Below, piece after piece: positions 1 through 8,785 of a DNA stretch of 64,000 nt (the stretch's first letter is position 1; each line of letters begins with the position of its first letter). A program made the position numbers and the translations under genes. This stretch comes from Parvibaculum sp046297875 (GTDB taxonomy: Bacteria; Pseudomonadota; Alphaproteobacteria; Parvibaculales; Parvibaculaceae), in the NCBI RefSeq assembly GCF_046297875.1, contig NZ_JBKBHD010000001.1, positions 2,790,001 to 2,854,000 on the forward strand, given 5' to 3'. Below the pieces are notes generated by a model, which worked only from the letters and a program-made list of their open reading frames with translations, made no database searches and had not been told where the DNA came from.

Positions 1-1
1 C

Positions 2-79
2 GACCGCGCCATCGTCCTGAGAATCACGCTCAAGACACTGGGTTCGGCCAGCGCATCGGGGTCGGTCGACTCGAATTAG
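2..79 (+). CDS. lptD: LPS-assembly protein LptD, 3' end only
   Basis: The window opens inside a reading frame of 25 codons ending in TAG at 77-79. The residues ITLKTLG near its end resemble the closing beta-strand of LptD, the outer-membrane barrel that inserts lipopolysaccharide. The following gene is surA, and lptD-surA-pdxA-rsmA is a conserved order in proteobacteria, which supports the call. Everything upstream is outside the window, so identity rests on a short tail plus synteny. Confidence 0.6.
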   Translation, partial: DRAIVLRITLKTLGSASASGSVDSN

Positions 80-227
80 CCGCGTCATCGAGAAGCCGCC
101 TCAAACCGCTGAAAAAGGCAGGATTTTCGCAATATTTGGCTGGTTGATTGGGCCCCTGTTTCAAGTATTCTGTCGGCCCGACGGAGCTGGCAAGCGGAGG
201 GCTGTTCGCCCCCACAAGAAAGACGCG

Positions 228-1580
228 ATGACCCCTACTGAAAACGACGCATTCCCCGTGCCGAAAGGCATTTTGCGGCTTTCCCGCCTGGTTCCAGTTG
301 CCGCCCTGTTCGCCGGGCTTGCGACGCTCCCCGCCGCATCTGCGGTCGCGCAGACGGCGCCTGGGCCCGCGCCATCCGTGACCATGACGTCTGACACGCA
401 GGGCATCGCGGCTGTCGTCAACGATCTTGTCATCTCCTCCTACGACCTCGATCAGCGCGTCAAGCTGGTGCTGCTCAGCTCAGGCATCCCGAACACATCC
501 GAAAATATCGGGCGCATCCGCGGGCAGGTGCTTCGCTCTCTGGTGGACGAATATCTGAAAGCGCAAGAAGCCGGTCGCCTGAACATTACCGTTTCCCAGG
601 AAGAGGTGGACGAAGCGTTCCGGCGTATCGCGCAGCGCTCGAACATGACGCCGGACCAGATTACCGAGACGCTAAAGGAGGGCGGCATCTCGCGGGCGAC
701 CCTCGAGCAGCAAATTCGGGTGGACATGGCATGGAACCGGGCCATGCAGCAGCGCTTTGGCCCAATGGTGACTGTCGGCGAAAATGAGATCAACGAAGTG
801 ATGCGCCGTCTGCAGGAGGAAGCCGGGGAGCCGCGTTATCTGGTTTCCGAAATATTGATCTCGTTCGACAATCCGGGGCATGCAGACGAAATTTCCGCCG
901 GTGCACAGCGTCTGGCTGACCAAATCCGTCAGGGGGCTCCCTTCGAAGCCGTTGCACGGCAATTCAGCCAGTCCGCTTCGGCGGCCAATGGCGGCGACAT
1001 TGGTTGGGTTCATTCAAGCCAGTTGCCTGAAGGTGTGCGGGAAGTCGTGACGCAAATGCAGCCCGACATGGTGTCCGACCCAATCCGTACGCTGAACGGC
1101 TTCTACATCATTGCGTTGCGGGCGATGCAATCCGGCACAGGCGCCGACCCGATGCGCGATCAATACCAGTTGATGCAGGTGCTCCTTCCGCTTACGCCGG
1201 ATGCGGACCCGCAAGCCGTCAACCGCAGGGCGCGCGAAGTGAACGAGTTCCGCAACAGCATTTCGTCGTGTGACGACGCCGAGCAGCAGATCAAGAAATA
1301 TGTGAGCGGCGTTGCCAGTCCTCGCCAGCAGGCAATTGCCGGGCAGCTCGATCCGCGCGTCAGGCAGGCCATCGCCGGCGTGCCCGTCGGCAAGGCAAGC
1401 GAACCTATCCGTTCCGATCGCGGCGTCGAGATGATTGTCGTTTGCGGGCACCGGGCGGCAGAAGGCGAAATGCCGACACGCGAGCAGATCGACAATACGC
1501 TTTTCGAGCAGCAGCTTTCGATGATGAGCCGTCGCCATCTGCGCGATCTGCGCCGTGATGCGGTTGTCGTCTATCGCTAA
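228..1580 (+). CDS. surA: Periplasmic chaperone / peptidyl-prolyl isomerase SurA
   Basis: SurA-type chaperone that escorts outer-membrane proteins through the periplasm. I start at the ATG at 228, giving 450 residues; a longer frame from a TTG at 144 would place about 28 residues before the signal peptide. Residues 1-42 form a signal sequence (basic KGILRLSR, hydrophobic run, cleavage near ASAVAQ). A SurA N-terminal region follows (from about residue 55, AAVVNDLVISSYDLDQR). One clear parvulin domain lies at about 200-300 (EPRYLVSEILIS, NGGDIGWV, NGFYIIALR); the second parvulin-like segment is weak. It lies 148 bp after lptD and precedes pdxA, the usual order. Confidence 0.92.
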   Translation: MTPTENDAFPVPKGILRLSRLVPVAALFAGLATLPAASAVAQTAPGPAPSVTMTSDTQGIAAVVNDLVISSYDLDQRVKLVLLSSGIPNTSENIGRIRGQVLRSLVDEYLKAQEAGRLNITVSQEEVDEAFRRIAQRSNMTPDQITETLKEGGISRATLEQQIRVDMAWNRAMQQRFGPMVTVGENEINEVMRRLQEEAGEPRYLVSEILISFDNPGHADEISAGAQRLADQIRQGAPFEAVARQFSQSASAANGGDIGWVHSSQLPEGVREVVTQMQPDMVSDPIRTLNGFYIIALRAMQSGTGADPMRDQYQLMQVLLPLTPDADPQAVNRRAREVNEFRNSISSCDDAEQQIKKYVSGVASPRQQAIAGQLDPRVRQAIAGVPVGKASEPIRSDRGVEMIVVCGHRAAEGEMPTREQIDNTLFEQQLSMMSRRHLRDLRRDAVVVYR

Positions 1581-1643
1581 TTTCCGCACCACCGGCCCAA
1601 CTTCCGGCATGGCCGACCTAGGCTGGTACAGACGGTGGAAAGC

Positions 1644-2660
1644 ATGGCAGCGCTAGAAGTTCCGCCTCTGGCGCTGACCATGGGCGAGCCGGCCGGCATC
1701 GGCCCGGAAATCACGCTGAAAGCATGGGCGGCCGCCCGATCTGCGCCCTTACCGCCTTTTTTTGCAATCGGCGATCCGGCGCATTACAGCGCCACGGCGA
1801 AGCGCGCCGGCCTCGCCTGCGAAATTCGCGAAATTGCCGATCCGGATGAGACGCATGCGCTGTTTCCCGATGCCTTGCCCGTGCTGCCGGTGCCGCTTGC
1901 GGCAGCTTCGCAGGCCGGGCGCCTCGCGCCGGAAAATGCGGCTGCCGTGATGCGGGCGATCGATCTTGCAGCCGAGCAGGCGCTCGCCGGGAAAGCTGGA
2001 GGCGTCGTCACCAATCCCATTCACAAGCGTGCGCTCTATGACGCGGGGCTCAGCGTTCCTGGTCACACCGAATATCTCGCCGCCCTTTGCGGCGGAATGA
2101 CGCCGGTGATGATGCTCTCCTGCCCCGGCCTGCGCGTTATCCCCGTTACCGTGCATCAATCGCTGAAAGGTGCTGTCGCTTCGCTTCGGGGCGAGGCGAT
2201 CGCCGAGCAGGGCATCATTCTAGCCGCTGCGCTCAAAGCCGATTTCGGCATTTCGCGTCCGCGTATCGCCGTTGCCGCCCTCAACCCGCATGCAGGCGAG
2301 GAAGGCCGGCTGGGGCGGGAGGAAATCGACATCATCGCGCCCGCCATCGAAAAGTTGAAAGCTGCCTGCCCGGAAACCGAATTTCGCGGCCCCCTGCCCG
2401 CCGACACGCTGTTTCACGCCGCGGCCCGCCAGAGCTATGACGCGGTGCTGTGCATGTACCACGATCAGGCGCTGATCCCGCTCAAGACCATCGATTTCGA
2501 GAATGGCGTCAACACGACACTCGGATTGCCGATCGTGCGGACTTCTCCGGATCATGGCACGGCGCTAGACATTGCGGGCAAGGGCATCGCGCATCCGGGC
2601 AGCCTGATTGCGGCCATCCATATGGCTGGCCAGATTGCCTCCTGCCGGGCCCGTGCATGA
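1644..2660 (+). CDS. pdxA: 4-hydroxythreonine-4-phosphate dehydrogenase PdxA
   Basis: Pyridoxal 5'-phosphate synthesis enzyme: NAD-dependent oxidation and decarboxylation of 4-phosphohydroxy-L-threonine. Family hallmarks are LTMGEPAGIGPE at the N-terminus, metal-ligand histidines in GHTEYLA (about residue 139), MYHDQAL (about 270) and the HGTALDIAGKG segment. The ATG at 1644 gives 338 residues; a GTG at 1635, three codons earlier, is also possible. The stop overlaps the rsmA start (ATGA at 2657-2660), indicating translational coupling. Confidence 0.95.
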   Translation: MAALEVPPLALTMGEPAGIGPEITLKAWAAARSAPLPPFFAIGDPAHYSATAKRAGLACEIREIADPDETHALFPDALPVLPVPLAAASQAGRLAPENAAAVMRAIDLAAEQALAGKAGGVVTNPIHKRALYDAGLSVPGHTEYLAALCGGMTPVMMLSCPGLRVIPVTVHQSLKGAVASLRGEAIAEQGIILAAALKADFGISRPRIAVAALNPHAGEEGRLGREEIDIIAPAIEKLKAACPETEFRGPLPADTLFHAAARQSYDAVLCMYHDQALIPLKTIDFENGVNTTLGLPIVRTSPDHGTALDIAGKGIAHPGSLIAAIHMAGQIASCRARA

Positions 2661-3508
2661 GCGGCGAACCGGCCAATCTGCCGCCGCTGCGCGAGGTGAT
2701 CGCAAAACACGGGCTCTCCGCGCAGAAGTCGCTCGGGCAGAATTTCCTGCTCGATCTCAATCTGACGGGGCGCATTGCAAGGTCGGCAGGTCCGCTCGAA
2801 GGGCATGACGTGCTCGAAATCGGGCCGGGACCCGGCGGCCTGACGCGCGCGCTGCTCGACAATGGCGCAAGGCGCGTCGTCGCCATCGAACGCGACCGGC
2901 GCTGCATCGCGGCGCTCGAAGAGATTTCGCTGGCCTATCCCGGCCGTCTCGTCATCATAGAGGCGGATGCCTTGAAGACAGATATGCGGAGCCTCGTGAC
3001 CGCGCCCGCCCGCATCATCGCCAACCTGCCCTACAACATCGCCACACCACTGCTTGTCGGCTGGCTGCAGACCGATCCATGGCCGCCCTGGTATGAGAGT
3101 CTTACCCTCATGTTCCAGCGTGAGGTGGCGGAACGGATCGTCGCCCTGCCCGGCAGCAAGGCCTATGGAAGGCTTGGTGTGCTCGCCCAGTGGCGGACGA
3201 AGCCTCGCATCGTCTTCGATGTCGACCGCCGGGCCTTTACGCCGCCGCCTTCCGTGACTTCTTCCATCGTGGAGCTGATACCCCGGGACAAGCCGCTGGC
3301 CGAGGCACACCTGCCGGCGCTCGAGCAAGTGGTTGCGGCCGCCTTCGGGCAGCGGCGCAAGATGCTGCGAGCCGCCCTGAAATCGCTCGGACGCGGCGAT
3401 CCCACGCCGATGATCGAAGGGGCGGGAATAAACCCGACGCAGCGGGCCGAGGAATTGAGCGTTGAACAGTTCTGCGCCCTTGCGCGGCACTTTTCCGCAG
3501 GCGAATAG
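2657..3508 (+). CDS. rsmA: 16S rRNA dimethyladenosine transferase RsmA (KsgA)
   Basis: Dimethylates the two adjacent adenines of the 3'-terminal hairpin of 16S rRNA during small-subunit maturation. The 283-residue protein shows SLGQNFL near residue 30, the SAM-binding motif LEIGPGPGGLTRALL (about 53) and the catalytic motif NLPYNIATPLL (about 123). Start chosen at the ATG that overlaps the pdxA stop; a longer frame upstream runs through pdxA and is discarded. Last gene of the surA-pdxA-rsmA run; in many relatives gmk comes soon after, but here an accessory cluster intervenes. Confidence 0.95.
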   Translation: MSGEPANLPPLREVIAKHGLSAQKSLGQNFLLDLNLTGRIARSAGPLEGHDVLEIGPGPGGLTRALLDNGARRVVAIERDRRCIAALEEISLAYPGRLVIIEADALKTDMRSLVTAPARIIANLPYNIATPLLVGWLQTDPWPPWYESLTLMFQREVAERIVALPGSKAYGRLGVLAQWRTKPRIVFDVDRRAFTPPPSVTSSIVELIPRDKPLAEAHLPALEQVVAAAFGQRRKMLRAALKSLGRGDPTPMIEGAGINPTQRAEELSVEQFCALARHFSAGE

Positions 3509-3593
3509 CTTATCGCGCGGTTGTGGACCAGCTCGGCCCGTGCGAAATTGACACGCAACGACATCGAGAAAAATCGTGCCCGGAGGCAATCCC

Positions 3594-4643
3594 ATGAAGT
3601 CCGAAGCCATCGTCGAATACGGCCAGCCGCTTGAAATCATCGAAAGCGAAACGCCGCAGCCCACGGGCAGCGAAGTGCTGCTGAAAGTCACGCATTGCGG
3701 CGTGTGTCACTCGGACGTGCATATCCATGACGGGCATTTCGACATGGGCGGCGGCAACAAGCTCGATGTGCGCGGCGGACGGAAGCTGCCCTTCACGCTC
3801 GGCCACGAGATCGAAGGCGAGGTCGTGGCTGTGGGGCCGGACGCCAAGGACGTTTCCATCGGACAGCGTTTCGTTGCCTATCCGTGGATCGGCTGCGGCG
3901 AGTGCCCGACCTGCAATCGCGGCGATGAACATCTGTGCAACAAGCCGAGGAACCTCGGCATTCAGGTCGCGGGAGGCTATGCGACGCATGTCCTTGTGCC
4001 TCATCCGCGCTACCTGCTCGACTACAAGGGCGTACCGGAAGGCCTTGCCGCTACCTATATGTGCTCCGGCCTCACCGCCTATAGCGCCATGAAGAAACTC
4101 GGCGACATCAGCCCTGAAGAACGGGTGATGGTGGTCGGCCTTGGCGGTGTGGGCATGATGGGCCTGCAGTTCGCGAAGGCACTGTTTCCGGCTGCACCGC
4201 TGGGCGCCGATGTGGATGACAACAAGCTGCAGTCCGCGCGCGGCGCCGGCGCGCATGAGGTCTACAACCCGAAAGACCCGGAAGCGATCAAGAAGGTTCT
4301 CGCCGACACGAATGGCGGCGTCCCCGCGGCGGTCGACTTCGTGGGATCGGAAGCCTCGCTCAAATTCGCCACAAGCGTCGTGCGCAAGGGCGGCCAGGTG
4401 ATCGTGGTCGGCCTGTTTGGCGGTGGCTTCTCCATGCCGATCCCGCTCTTTCCGATGCGCGCCATCTCCATCGGCGGCTCCTATGTGGGCTCGCTCTGCG
4501 AGACGAAGGAGATGATGGAGCTGGTGAGGGCGGGCAAGATCGACCCGATTCCCGTCAGCGAGCGTCCGCTTGGACAGGGCTCCAAATCGCTCGACGACCT
4601 GCGCAACGGAACGATCATGGGGCGTGTCGTTTTGAGACCCTGA
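3594..4643 (+). CDS. Zinc-dependent alcohol dehydrogenase (MDR superfamily)
   Basis: Medium-chain dehydrogenase of 349 residues. Catalytic zinc ligands are visible in HCGVCHSD (about residue 34-41) and GHE (about 70). Four structural-zinc cysteines lie in CGECPTCNRGDEHLC (about 101-115). The NAD(P)-binding motif is GLGGVGMMG (about 182). The ATG at 3594 follows a GGAGG ribosome site at 3580-3584; a GTG at 3576 upstream is less likely. Substrate cannot be told from sequence. Its own upstream gap (85 bp) and the strong terminator after it suggest a single-gene unit. Confidence 0.88.
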   Translation: MKSEAIVEYGQPLEIIESETPQPTGSEVLLKVTHCGVCHSDVHIHDGHFDMGGGNKLDVRGGRKLPFTLGHEIEGEVVAVGPDAKDVSIGQRFVAYPWIGCGECPTCNRGDEHLCNKPRNLGIQVAGGYATHVLVPHPRYLLDYKGVPEGLAATYMCSGLTAYSAMKKLGDISPEERVMVVGLGGVGMMGLQFAKALFPAAPLGADVDDNKLQSARGAGAHEVYNPKDPEAIKKVLADTNGGVPAAVDFVGSEASLKFATSVVRKGGQVIVVGLFGGGFSMPIPLFPMRAISIGGSYVGSLCETKEMMELVRAGKIDPIPVSERPLGQGSKSLDDLRNGTIMGRVVLRP

Positions 4644-4682
4644 TTCGTCAATCGCCCAGGATATTTCAGTTCAAAACGGTTC

Positions 4683-4720
4683 ACACATCCCGGAAATTTC
4701 CTTCCGGGGTGTGTTTTTTC
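4683..4720 (+). terminator. Rho-independent terminator after the alcohol dehydrogenase
   Basis: A 13-bp stem (ACACATCCCGGAA pairing with TTCCGGGGTGTGT, one G-T pair) with a short loop is followed by a run of T. It lies 40 bp after the stop of the alcohol dehydrogenase and separates it from the glycan cluster. Confidence 0.85.
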
Positions 4721-4782
4721 TTTCGCTGCGCGGAAAAATGCGCAATTAAGAAAGGGCGCTGGCCGACGGAACTTTCGGTCGC

Positions 4783-5586
4783 ATGCGTATCACACGTGTT
4801 GACAACAACCGTTGGATAAACATGACGACGCTTGGACAAGCCTTCAGAGGCCTATTCGATGTTGCTGCTCACAACATCGTCATGAAGACGGCACCGCGGA
4901 CACACATTCTCCTCGCCTGTATGCCGAAAAGCGGATCGACCTATTTGTCGAATTCAATCGGGCGGTTGCCAAATTTCCGGCGGACATCGCTGGTGAGCGG
5001 CGCTGCGCGCGAAGAACAGGAAATCAACTTCCGCGCCGCCATCCGCAAGAGCAAGTACAATTATATTTCCCAACAGCACGTTCGTTACCACTCGAGAACA
5101 GCCGAAGCCATCCAGACGTTTCAGCTGACGCCCGTCGTGCTGGTGCGCAACATTTTCGATTGCGTGGTCAGCATCCGCGACCACTGGCGGCGCGAGTCCA
5201 TCCGGGGTCCAATGGCCTATGTCCTTGAAGATCACCTTGAGATGGATGACCGAGAGCTCGACCACATGATCGTGCAGATGGTGATCCCGTGGTACATCAA
5301 CTTCTATGTTTCTTGGACGCAATGCGAGGATGCCCTCTGGCTTTGCTACGAGGAGGTTATTTCTGATCCGGTGAAAGCCGTTACCCGCATCCTCGAACGG
5401 GCCGGGCATACGACTGACCCCGAAACGATACGGGCAGCGGTGCAATGGACAAACCCTTCCGAGGAACGGAAAAATGTGGGCCGCCCCGGCAGAGGCGCCT
5501 CCCTTCCCGAGCACCAGAAGCAGATTGTCCGCGAATACAGAAGCTTTTATCCCGATATCGACTTTTCGCGCATTGGTCTAGAATAG
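4783..5586 (+). CDS. Sulfotransferase-family protein
   Basis: 267-residue protein with the two PAPS-binding signatures of cytosolic-type sulfotransferases: the 5'-phosphosulfate loop PKSGSTYL (about residue 48-55) and the 3'-phosphate segment VLVRNIFDCVVS (about 119-130). A C-terminal basic stretch (RKNVGRPGRGAS) fits the family's third binding region. It would transfer sulfate from PAPS to a hydroxyl, in this context probably on a surface sugar. First gene of a plus-strand trio with an aminotransferase and a glycosyltransferase. Acceptor unknown. Confidence 0.8.
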   Translation: MRITRVDNNRWINMTTLGQAFRGLFDVAAHNIVMKTAPRTHILLACMPKSGSTYLSNSIGRLPNFRRTSLVSGAAREEQEINFRAAIRKSKYNYISQQHVRYHSRTAEAIQTFQLTPVVLVRNIFDCVVSIRDHWRRESIRGPMAYVLEDHLEMDDRELDHMIVQMVIPWYINFYVSWTQCEDALWLCYEEVISDPVKAVTRILERAGHTTDPETIRAAVQWTNPSEERKNVGRPGRGASLPEHQKQIVREYRSFYPDIDFSRIGLE

Positions 5587-5606
5587 CTCCGGTCTGAATA
5601 CCGGAG
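5587..5606 (+). promoter_or_regulatory. Hairpin covering the ribosome binding site of the aminotransferase
   Basis: CTCCGGT and ACCGGAG form a perfect 7-bp stem with a 6-nt loop in the 28-bp gap between sulfotransferase stop and aminotransferase start. The 3' arm contains GGAG (5603-5606), the only Shine-Dalgarno-like sequence before the TTG start at 5615. The hairpin could mask it until a ribosome finishing the upstream gene opens the structure. There is no T-run, so it is not a terminator. Confidence 0.45.
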
Positions 5607-5614
5607 ATTCTGAG

Positions 5615-6751
5615 TTGAGCGAAAATGAAGAGGTGATTCCCGTCGCCGGCCCGTGGGTTACCGAACGGGAGATCGCGTACGTTGCCGACGCAGCCCGCAA
5701 TGCCTGGTTCAGCAATCATTACGAGTATAATCGCCGGTTCGAGGAGGCTTTCGCCGCCTATGTCGGCGTGAAGCATGCCGTCTCGCTTCCCCATTGCACG
5801 GCCGCCATCCATCTTTCGCTGGCGGCGGCCGGTATCGGGCCCGGCGATGAGGTCATCGTTCCCGACGTGACCTGGATTGCGTCTGTCGCACCGGTCGTCT
5901 ATGTCGGCGCGACCCCCATCTTCGCCGATATCAAGAAGGATACCTGGTGCATCGACCCCCGATCGGTCGAGACCGCCACTACGGCGCGAACGAAAGCCAT
6001 TATCGGCGTGGACCTTTATGGTTCGATGGCCGACTGGTCCGAGTTGCGGCGGATTGCGGAGCGGCACGGCCTGCTGCTCATCGAGGACGCGGCGGAAGCG
6101 CTCGGGTCGGAATATGGGGGGAGGAAGGCGGGCGCGCTTGGCGACACCGGCGTCTTCTCCTTTCACGGCTCCAAGACGCTGACGACGGGCGAAGGCGGCA
6201 TGTTCGTCACCAATGACGATCATCTCCATCAGCGCGTCATGACGTTGCGAGATCATGGGCGCCCACCGGGCGACAAGCTCTTCCTCAATACGGAGGTTGG
6301 CTTCAAATACAAGATGAGCGCCTTGCAGGCGGCCTTTGGGCTTGCACAGATCGAGCGCGTGGAGGAACTGATCGCCAGGAAGCGGGAGATATTCAACTGG
6401 TACAGGGAGACGCTGAACGGCCTCGACGGCATCACGCTCAATGCCGAGCCTCAGGGCACGCTCAATTCCTACTGGATGGTGACGGTCATTCCCGAACCCT
6501 CGTTCGGACTGGACAAGTTCGCACTGATGGATGGATTCCGTGGACGGAAGATCGACACGCGGCCCTTCTTCTCGCCGCTGTCCAGCCTCCCGGCCTTTGC
6601 CGACCGGCCAGCGTCATCCGCGCATATGCCAGCCCAACCGGTTGGCGAGACGATCGCAAAATACGGCGTCAACCTTCCCTCCGGATACCATATGACCGAG
6701 GAACTGGTGCAGCGCGTTGCGGACGCCCTTAAACAGATATTGAAAGTTTAG
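5615..6751 (+). CDS. DegT/DnrJ/EryC1/StrS-family sugar aminotransferase
   Basis: PLP-dependent aminotransferase (378 residues) of the type that aminates keto-deoxy sugars bound to nucleotides, as in perosamine or viosamine synthesis. PLP lysine is K187 in SFHGSKTLTTGEGG; the EDAAEALG segment (about 157-164) supplies the aspartate that contacts the PLP nitrogen. TTG start at 5615, preceded by GGAG in a hairpin. Lies between a sulfotransferase and a glycosyltransferase in a surface-glycan cluster. The exact sugar is not deducible; GDP- or CDP-4-keto-6-deoxy sugars are the likely class. Confidence 0.88.
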   Translation: MSENEEVIPVAGPWVTEREIAYVADAARNAWFSNHYEYNRRFEEAFAAYVGVKHAVSLPHCTAAIHLSLAAAGIGPGDEVIVPDVTWIASVAPVVYVGATPIFADIKKDTWCIDPRSVETATTARTKAIIGVDLYGSMADWSELRRIAERHGLLLIEDAAEALGSEYGGRKAGALGDTGVFSFHGSKTLTTGEGGMFVTNDDHLHQRVMTLRDHGRPPGDKLFLNTEVGFKYKMSALQAAFGLAQIERVEELIARKREIFNWYRETLNGLDGITLNAEPQGTLNSYWMVTVIPEPSFGLDKFALMDGFRGRKIDTRPFFSPLSSLPAFADRPASSAHMPAQPVGETIAKYGVNLPSGYHMTEELVQRVADALKQILKV

Positions 6752-6765
6752 CCCAGGCTCTCTCC

Positions 6766-7635
6766 ATGCCAGAAGTGACTGTCGGTATCCCCGTCTATAA
6801 CGGTGAAGCGTATCTTCAACGCTGCCTGCTATCGGTCCAGAGCCAGACGGAGAATGACTTCGTTGCGCTGATCTATGACAACGCGTCAACCGACGGCACC
6901 AGGGAAATTGCTGAATCCTTCTGCCTTACCGACACGAGGTTCAAATATTTCAGGCAAAGTGAGAACAAGGGGCCAACAAACAATTTTCTCGATGTCCTGG
7001 ATGCCGCGAGAACGGAATTTTTCTTCTGGCTTGCACATGACGATTTCATTTCCGCAAATTTCATTGAGGAACTGCATCGTCTTTTTCGCGCCGATCCCGG
7101 TATTGGCCTCGCAGTACCCCGTGTTGTCTCGCTGCACGAAGACGGCCGGGCCTATGGCGAAGCTCGCTGGCCGAGCCCAATTCCGGACGACCGGCTCGAG
7201 CGAATTTCGCTCCTGCTGCGCGAGGCGCCGCCCAGCTGGTTCTACGCTCTGTGGCGCAGGGAAGAGCTCAAGAATGCGTTTGGCCGTGCCTGGTCACACT
7301 ATCCACATGGGTGGGGATCCGATCATCTGACGATCTACACGCAAATCATTCGGGGAACATTGGCCGGAACGAACACCGCCTCCCTGACCCAGACGATCCA
7401 GCATCGGCCCGCGCGCGTGCGGCCGCCCTACAGGCACATGCTGGAACTGCGGCGCCTGTTCAGGCGATTCTGCCTCGATGAGGCGAAGCAACAGGACTTC
7501 ACGCCGGAGCAACTGAAACGCCTGAGAGGAATGATCGAAAGATATACAAGCGATCGCTGCTATGGCTACCGCAAGATAGCCCGTCGCGCCTTGCGCGAGA
7601 TTGGTCTCTCGCTGATCAACCGTAAGTCTAACTGA
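6766..7635 (+). CDS. Family 2 glycosyltransferase
   Basis: 289-residue GT-A fold glycosyltransferase. N-terminal nucleotide-sugar fold is clear: VTVGIPVYNGEAYLQRCLLSV, YDNASTDGT, and an HDD motif at residues 91-93 as the metal-binding aspartates. No transmembrane segment, so it probably acts at the inner face of the membrane on a lipid-linked glycan. It follows the aminotransferase by 14 bp. Its last 8 bp overlap, tail to tail, the end of the minus-strand methyltransferase gene. Donor and acceptor unknown. Confidence 0.85.
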   Translation: MPEVTVGIPVYNGEAYLQRCLLSVQSQTENDFVALIYDNASTDGTREIAESFCLTDTRFKYFRQSENKGPTNNFLDVLDAARTEFFFWLAHDDFISANFIEELHRLFRADPGIGLAVPRVVSLHEDGRAYGEARWPSPIPDDRLERISLLLREAPPSWFYALWRREELKNAFGRAWSHYPHGWGSDHLTIYTQIIRGTLAGTNTASLTQTIQHRPARVRPPYRHMLELRRLFRRFCLDEAKQQDFTPEQLKRLRGMIERYTSDRCYGYRKIARRALREIGLSLINRKSN

Positions 7636-8779
7636 GATAGACCAGTTCCAAACCCTTGCGCTGATCGAGCCCCAGATCGGCCATCGCCTTGCGCGCTATT
7701 GCGGGATTCAGCGCAACATAGAGAATTCCGATATCGGAGGATAGCGCTTCCGGCGGCACGACAGGGACGCCCAGATGATCGCGGCCGTGCACATGCGGAT
7801 TGCGGTCTACAAAACAAACGGCACCGCCATTGTTTCGAATGCGGGCATAGACAAAAGTCCCGTAAACGCCCGCACCGTAGATCGCCACCTTCTTGCCCGC
7901 GCTTCCCGATTGCGCATCGGCGACGAATTTCTCTGCCGCATGCCAGGCATCGCAACACTTTTTGAGCGACTGAATTTGCAAATCGACTTCCGCGGGCGCA
8001 GAGAGCGCGGCTTTCTCCCCGACCTCCTTAAACACGGCGACAACGACGAATGCCCCGCGCAGCCTGGATGTGTCGATCCGTTCGATTTTCATACCTGCCC
8101 GATCAAGCGCAACAGGGAGCGAAGTCTGGGTGAAGTGGTTCAGATGGTCGACAACAATCATGTCGGCCGGGTTCCCCAGCACATCGGGAACGGAAAAGAA
8201 GAAGCGGCCGGTCGGCGAGAGAAGTCGCGCAATGTCCGAGAAAATTTCTACCGGCTCGCGAACATGCTCGAGAACGAAATGGGCCGTTATGAGGTCGAAG
8301 CGGCCATTCCACCCCGCCGGAGCGGAATAGGTAGACTGTTGTTCCTTGGGGACCCATTCCTGCCAATAGGAACGGTAATCCTCGCTGACATCGAACACAT
8401 GCGGCGAAATGTCGGGGCGCCGCTCGCGCAGACGGAAAAGCGATTTTGCCTTCGCCGCCCCATAGTCGAGCACGGCGGCCCCTTTGGGGAGATCGACGAA
8501 ATCGAGGATCAGCCCCGCCTGATACTGCGTCCGGTAGACCGGCACGCCGTCCACAACATCGTAGAGCTGATCGGCATCCTCTGACGTCAGCGATATCTGA
8601 TATTCGGTGTCATAGAATTTCTGCACGTCAGGAAGATCGGCGGACTGCATGTGCCCGCACGCGGAGCAGATGTAGACGCGCGTGTCGACCTCAAGAATGG
8701 TCGACAGCGATGTAATCGCGGGTGCCGGATAGTGGTAAACGAGGTCGCATTTTTCCGCCCCGCAAGCACAGCATTTCAT
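7628..8779 (-). CDS. Zinc-ribbon SAM methyltransferase, sugar C-methyltransferase type
   Basis: 383 residues in three parts. The N-terminal zinc-binding element has cysteines 3, 4 and 6 and a second knuckle CSAC at 38-41. A class I SAM domain follows (VLDYGAAKAKSLFRL, about 103; FDLITAHFVLEHV). The C-terminal Rossmann-like domain has IYGAGVYGT (about 299). This three-part plan is that of the TylC3-type sugar 3-C-methyltransferases, and it is shared with the protein at 11671-12897, so the two are probably paralogues. The SAM motif (DYGAAKA) departs from the usual DxGxGxG, so activity is less certain. Last gene of the minus-strand glycan operon. Confidence 0.75.
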   Translation of the reverse strand: MKCCACGAEKCDLVYHYPAPAITSLSTILEVDTRVYICSACGHMQSADLPDVQKFYDTEYQISLTSEDADQLYDVVDGVPVYRTQYQAGLILDFVDLPKGAAVLDYGAAKAKSLFRLRERRPDISPHVFDVSEDYRSYWQEWVPKEQQSTYSAPAGWNGRFDLITAHFVLEHVREPVEIFSDIARLLSPTGRFFFSVPDVLGNPADMIVVDHLNHFTQTSLPVALDRAGMKIERIDTSRLRGAFVVVAVFKEVGEKAALSAPAEVDLQIQSLKKCCDAWHAAEKFVADAQSGSAGKKVAIYGAGVYGTFVYARIRNNGGAVCFVDRNPHVHGRDHLGVPVVPPEALSSDIGILYVALNPAIARKAMADLGLDQRKGLELVYLS

Positions 8780-8785
8780 CTAATT

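Noticed and set aside
3549..3577. TTGACA with a weak -10 17 bp away, before the alcohol dehydrogenase
   Set aside because: The -10 (AAATCG) is a poor match and would put the transcript start almost at the ribosome site.
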